Positions 47,159 through 47,314 of a stretch of DNA of 47,314 nucleotides are shown here, in pieces. A program made the position numbers and the translations under genes. Each line of letters opens with the position of its first letter. Position 1 is the first letter of the stretch. The DNA comes from an uncultured Blautia sp. (GTDB lineage Bacteria > Bacillota > Clostridia > Lachnospirales > Lachnospiraceae): positions 1-47,314 of the forward strand of contig NZ_CANTKB010000024.1 in assembly GCF_947654165.1 (NCBI RefSeq), given 5' to 3'. The notes beneath the pieces are model-generated. The model was not told the DNA's origin. It did no database searches and saw only the letters and a program-made list of their open reading frames with translations.

Positions 47159-47314
47159 ATGGCATTTTCAGGAATTGGGAAATTAATCAAAGACTTAGTA
47201 ACCGGCACTCCGGCAGACACAGATTATTTTGCGTTTGGAAGCACAGATTTGAAGAAAATATCATTTCCAAATTTAAAAAAAGCTCTTGGAATTGATGCAC
47301 TAAACTCCGCTTTA
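47159..47314 (+). CDS. Tail fibre-like protein, 5' part only
   Basis: ATG 47159 after CAGGAGGT. First 52 residues: MAFSGIGKLIKDLVTGTPAD, DYFAFGSTDLKKISFPNL, ending at the window edge. The AFGSTDLKKISF opening resembles the N-terminus of gut phage tail fibre or pyocin-knob proteins. Confidence 0.6.
   Translation, partial: MAFSGIGKLIKDLVTGTPADTDYFAFGSTDLKKISFPNLKKALGIDALNSAL

Noticed and set aside
43522..47314. Diversity-generating retroelement acting on the tail genes
   Set aside because: No reverse transcriptase and no template/variable repeat pair seen in the window.
1..47314. CRISPR array or insertion sequence
   Set aside because: No regularly spaced direct repeats of 25-40 bp and no transposase frame were found; the only recombinase is the resolvase-type one at 6,642.

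Overview
The window looks like most of a temperate tailed phage (siphovirus-type, Caudoviricetes) of a low-GC Clostridia host. Lachnospiraceae-like is my inference, from AT-rich sequence, strong AGGAGG ribosome sites, consensus sigma-A promoters and this set of small phage genes. Position 1 lies inside the 3' end of a tRNA, probably tRNA-Pro. It is followed by tandem TTTTGATTAC repeats that resemble arm sites of a tyrosine integrase, so the left edge is probably an attachment site of an integrated prophage. No integrase, DNA polymerase, helicase, primase or endolysin is visible, so the phage continues beyond the right edge.

Layout. 0-4.4 kb: DUF4417 gene, a minus-strand trio of unknowns, and a ribbon-helix-helix (RHH) regulator with an operator/promoter cluster repeated on both sides of it. 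4.4-8.2 kb: a structured leader before a Cys-rich peptide, a divergent switch (XRE repressor on minus, serine recombinase on plus), a second RHH protein and a Bro-N/KilAC antirepressor. 8.2-17.4 kb: a long run of very small genes, many with zinc knuckles, interrupted at about 11-12 kb by tRNA-Gln, a CAT tRNA and roughly 1 kb of dense hairpins with tRNA-like pieces. Several small genes here carry one in-frame stop or frameshift. The run ends with a LemA-type membrane protein and a membrane partner. 17.5-33.3 kb: terminase, portal, minor head protein, scaffold, decoration-like protein, major capsid, connectors, a Gly/Asn/Gln-rich structural set, two HExxH proteins, neck proteins, a holin-like protein, tail tube and tail chaperones. 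33.3-37.7 kb: tape measure.

37.7-43.1 kb: a regulatory and accessory island inside the tail operon. It holds a membrane OB-fold protein, two tandem RHH genes each followed by the same structured 3' RNA element, an AntA/AntB antirepressor, a replication-initiator-like winged-helix protein and a broken antirepressor. 43.1 kb to the end: distal tail, a long tail-tip/receptor protein and a truncated fibre.

How it fits together: the repressor and RHH proteins would hold the early promoters and antirepressors would release them. Three copies of an unusual promoter (GTGAGTTCC, 20 bp, TATNAT) each run straight into a hairpin plus T-run. They sit before the portal, before the holin/tail module and before the distal tail genes, and look like late control points. 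Several structural genes also share a hairpin at or beside their ribosome binding site. The signals I think most worth following are the RHH-plus-RNA tandem, the promoter-terminator modules and the structured RNA block around the tRNAs.
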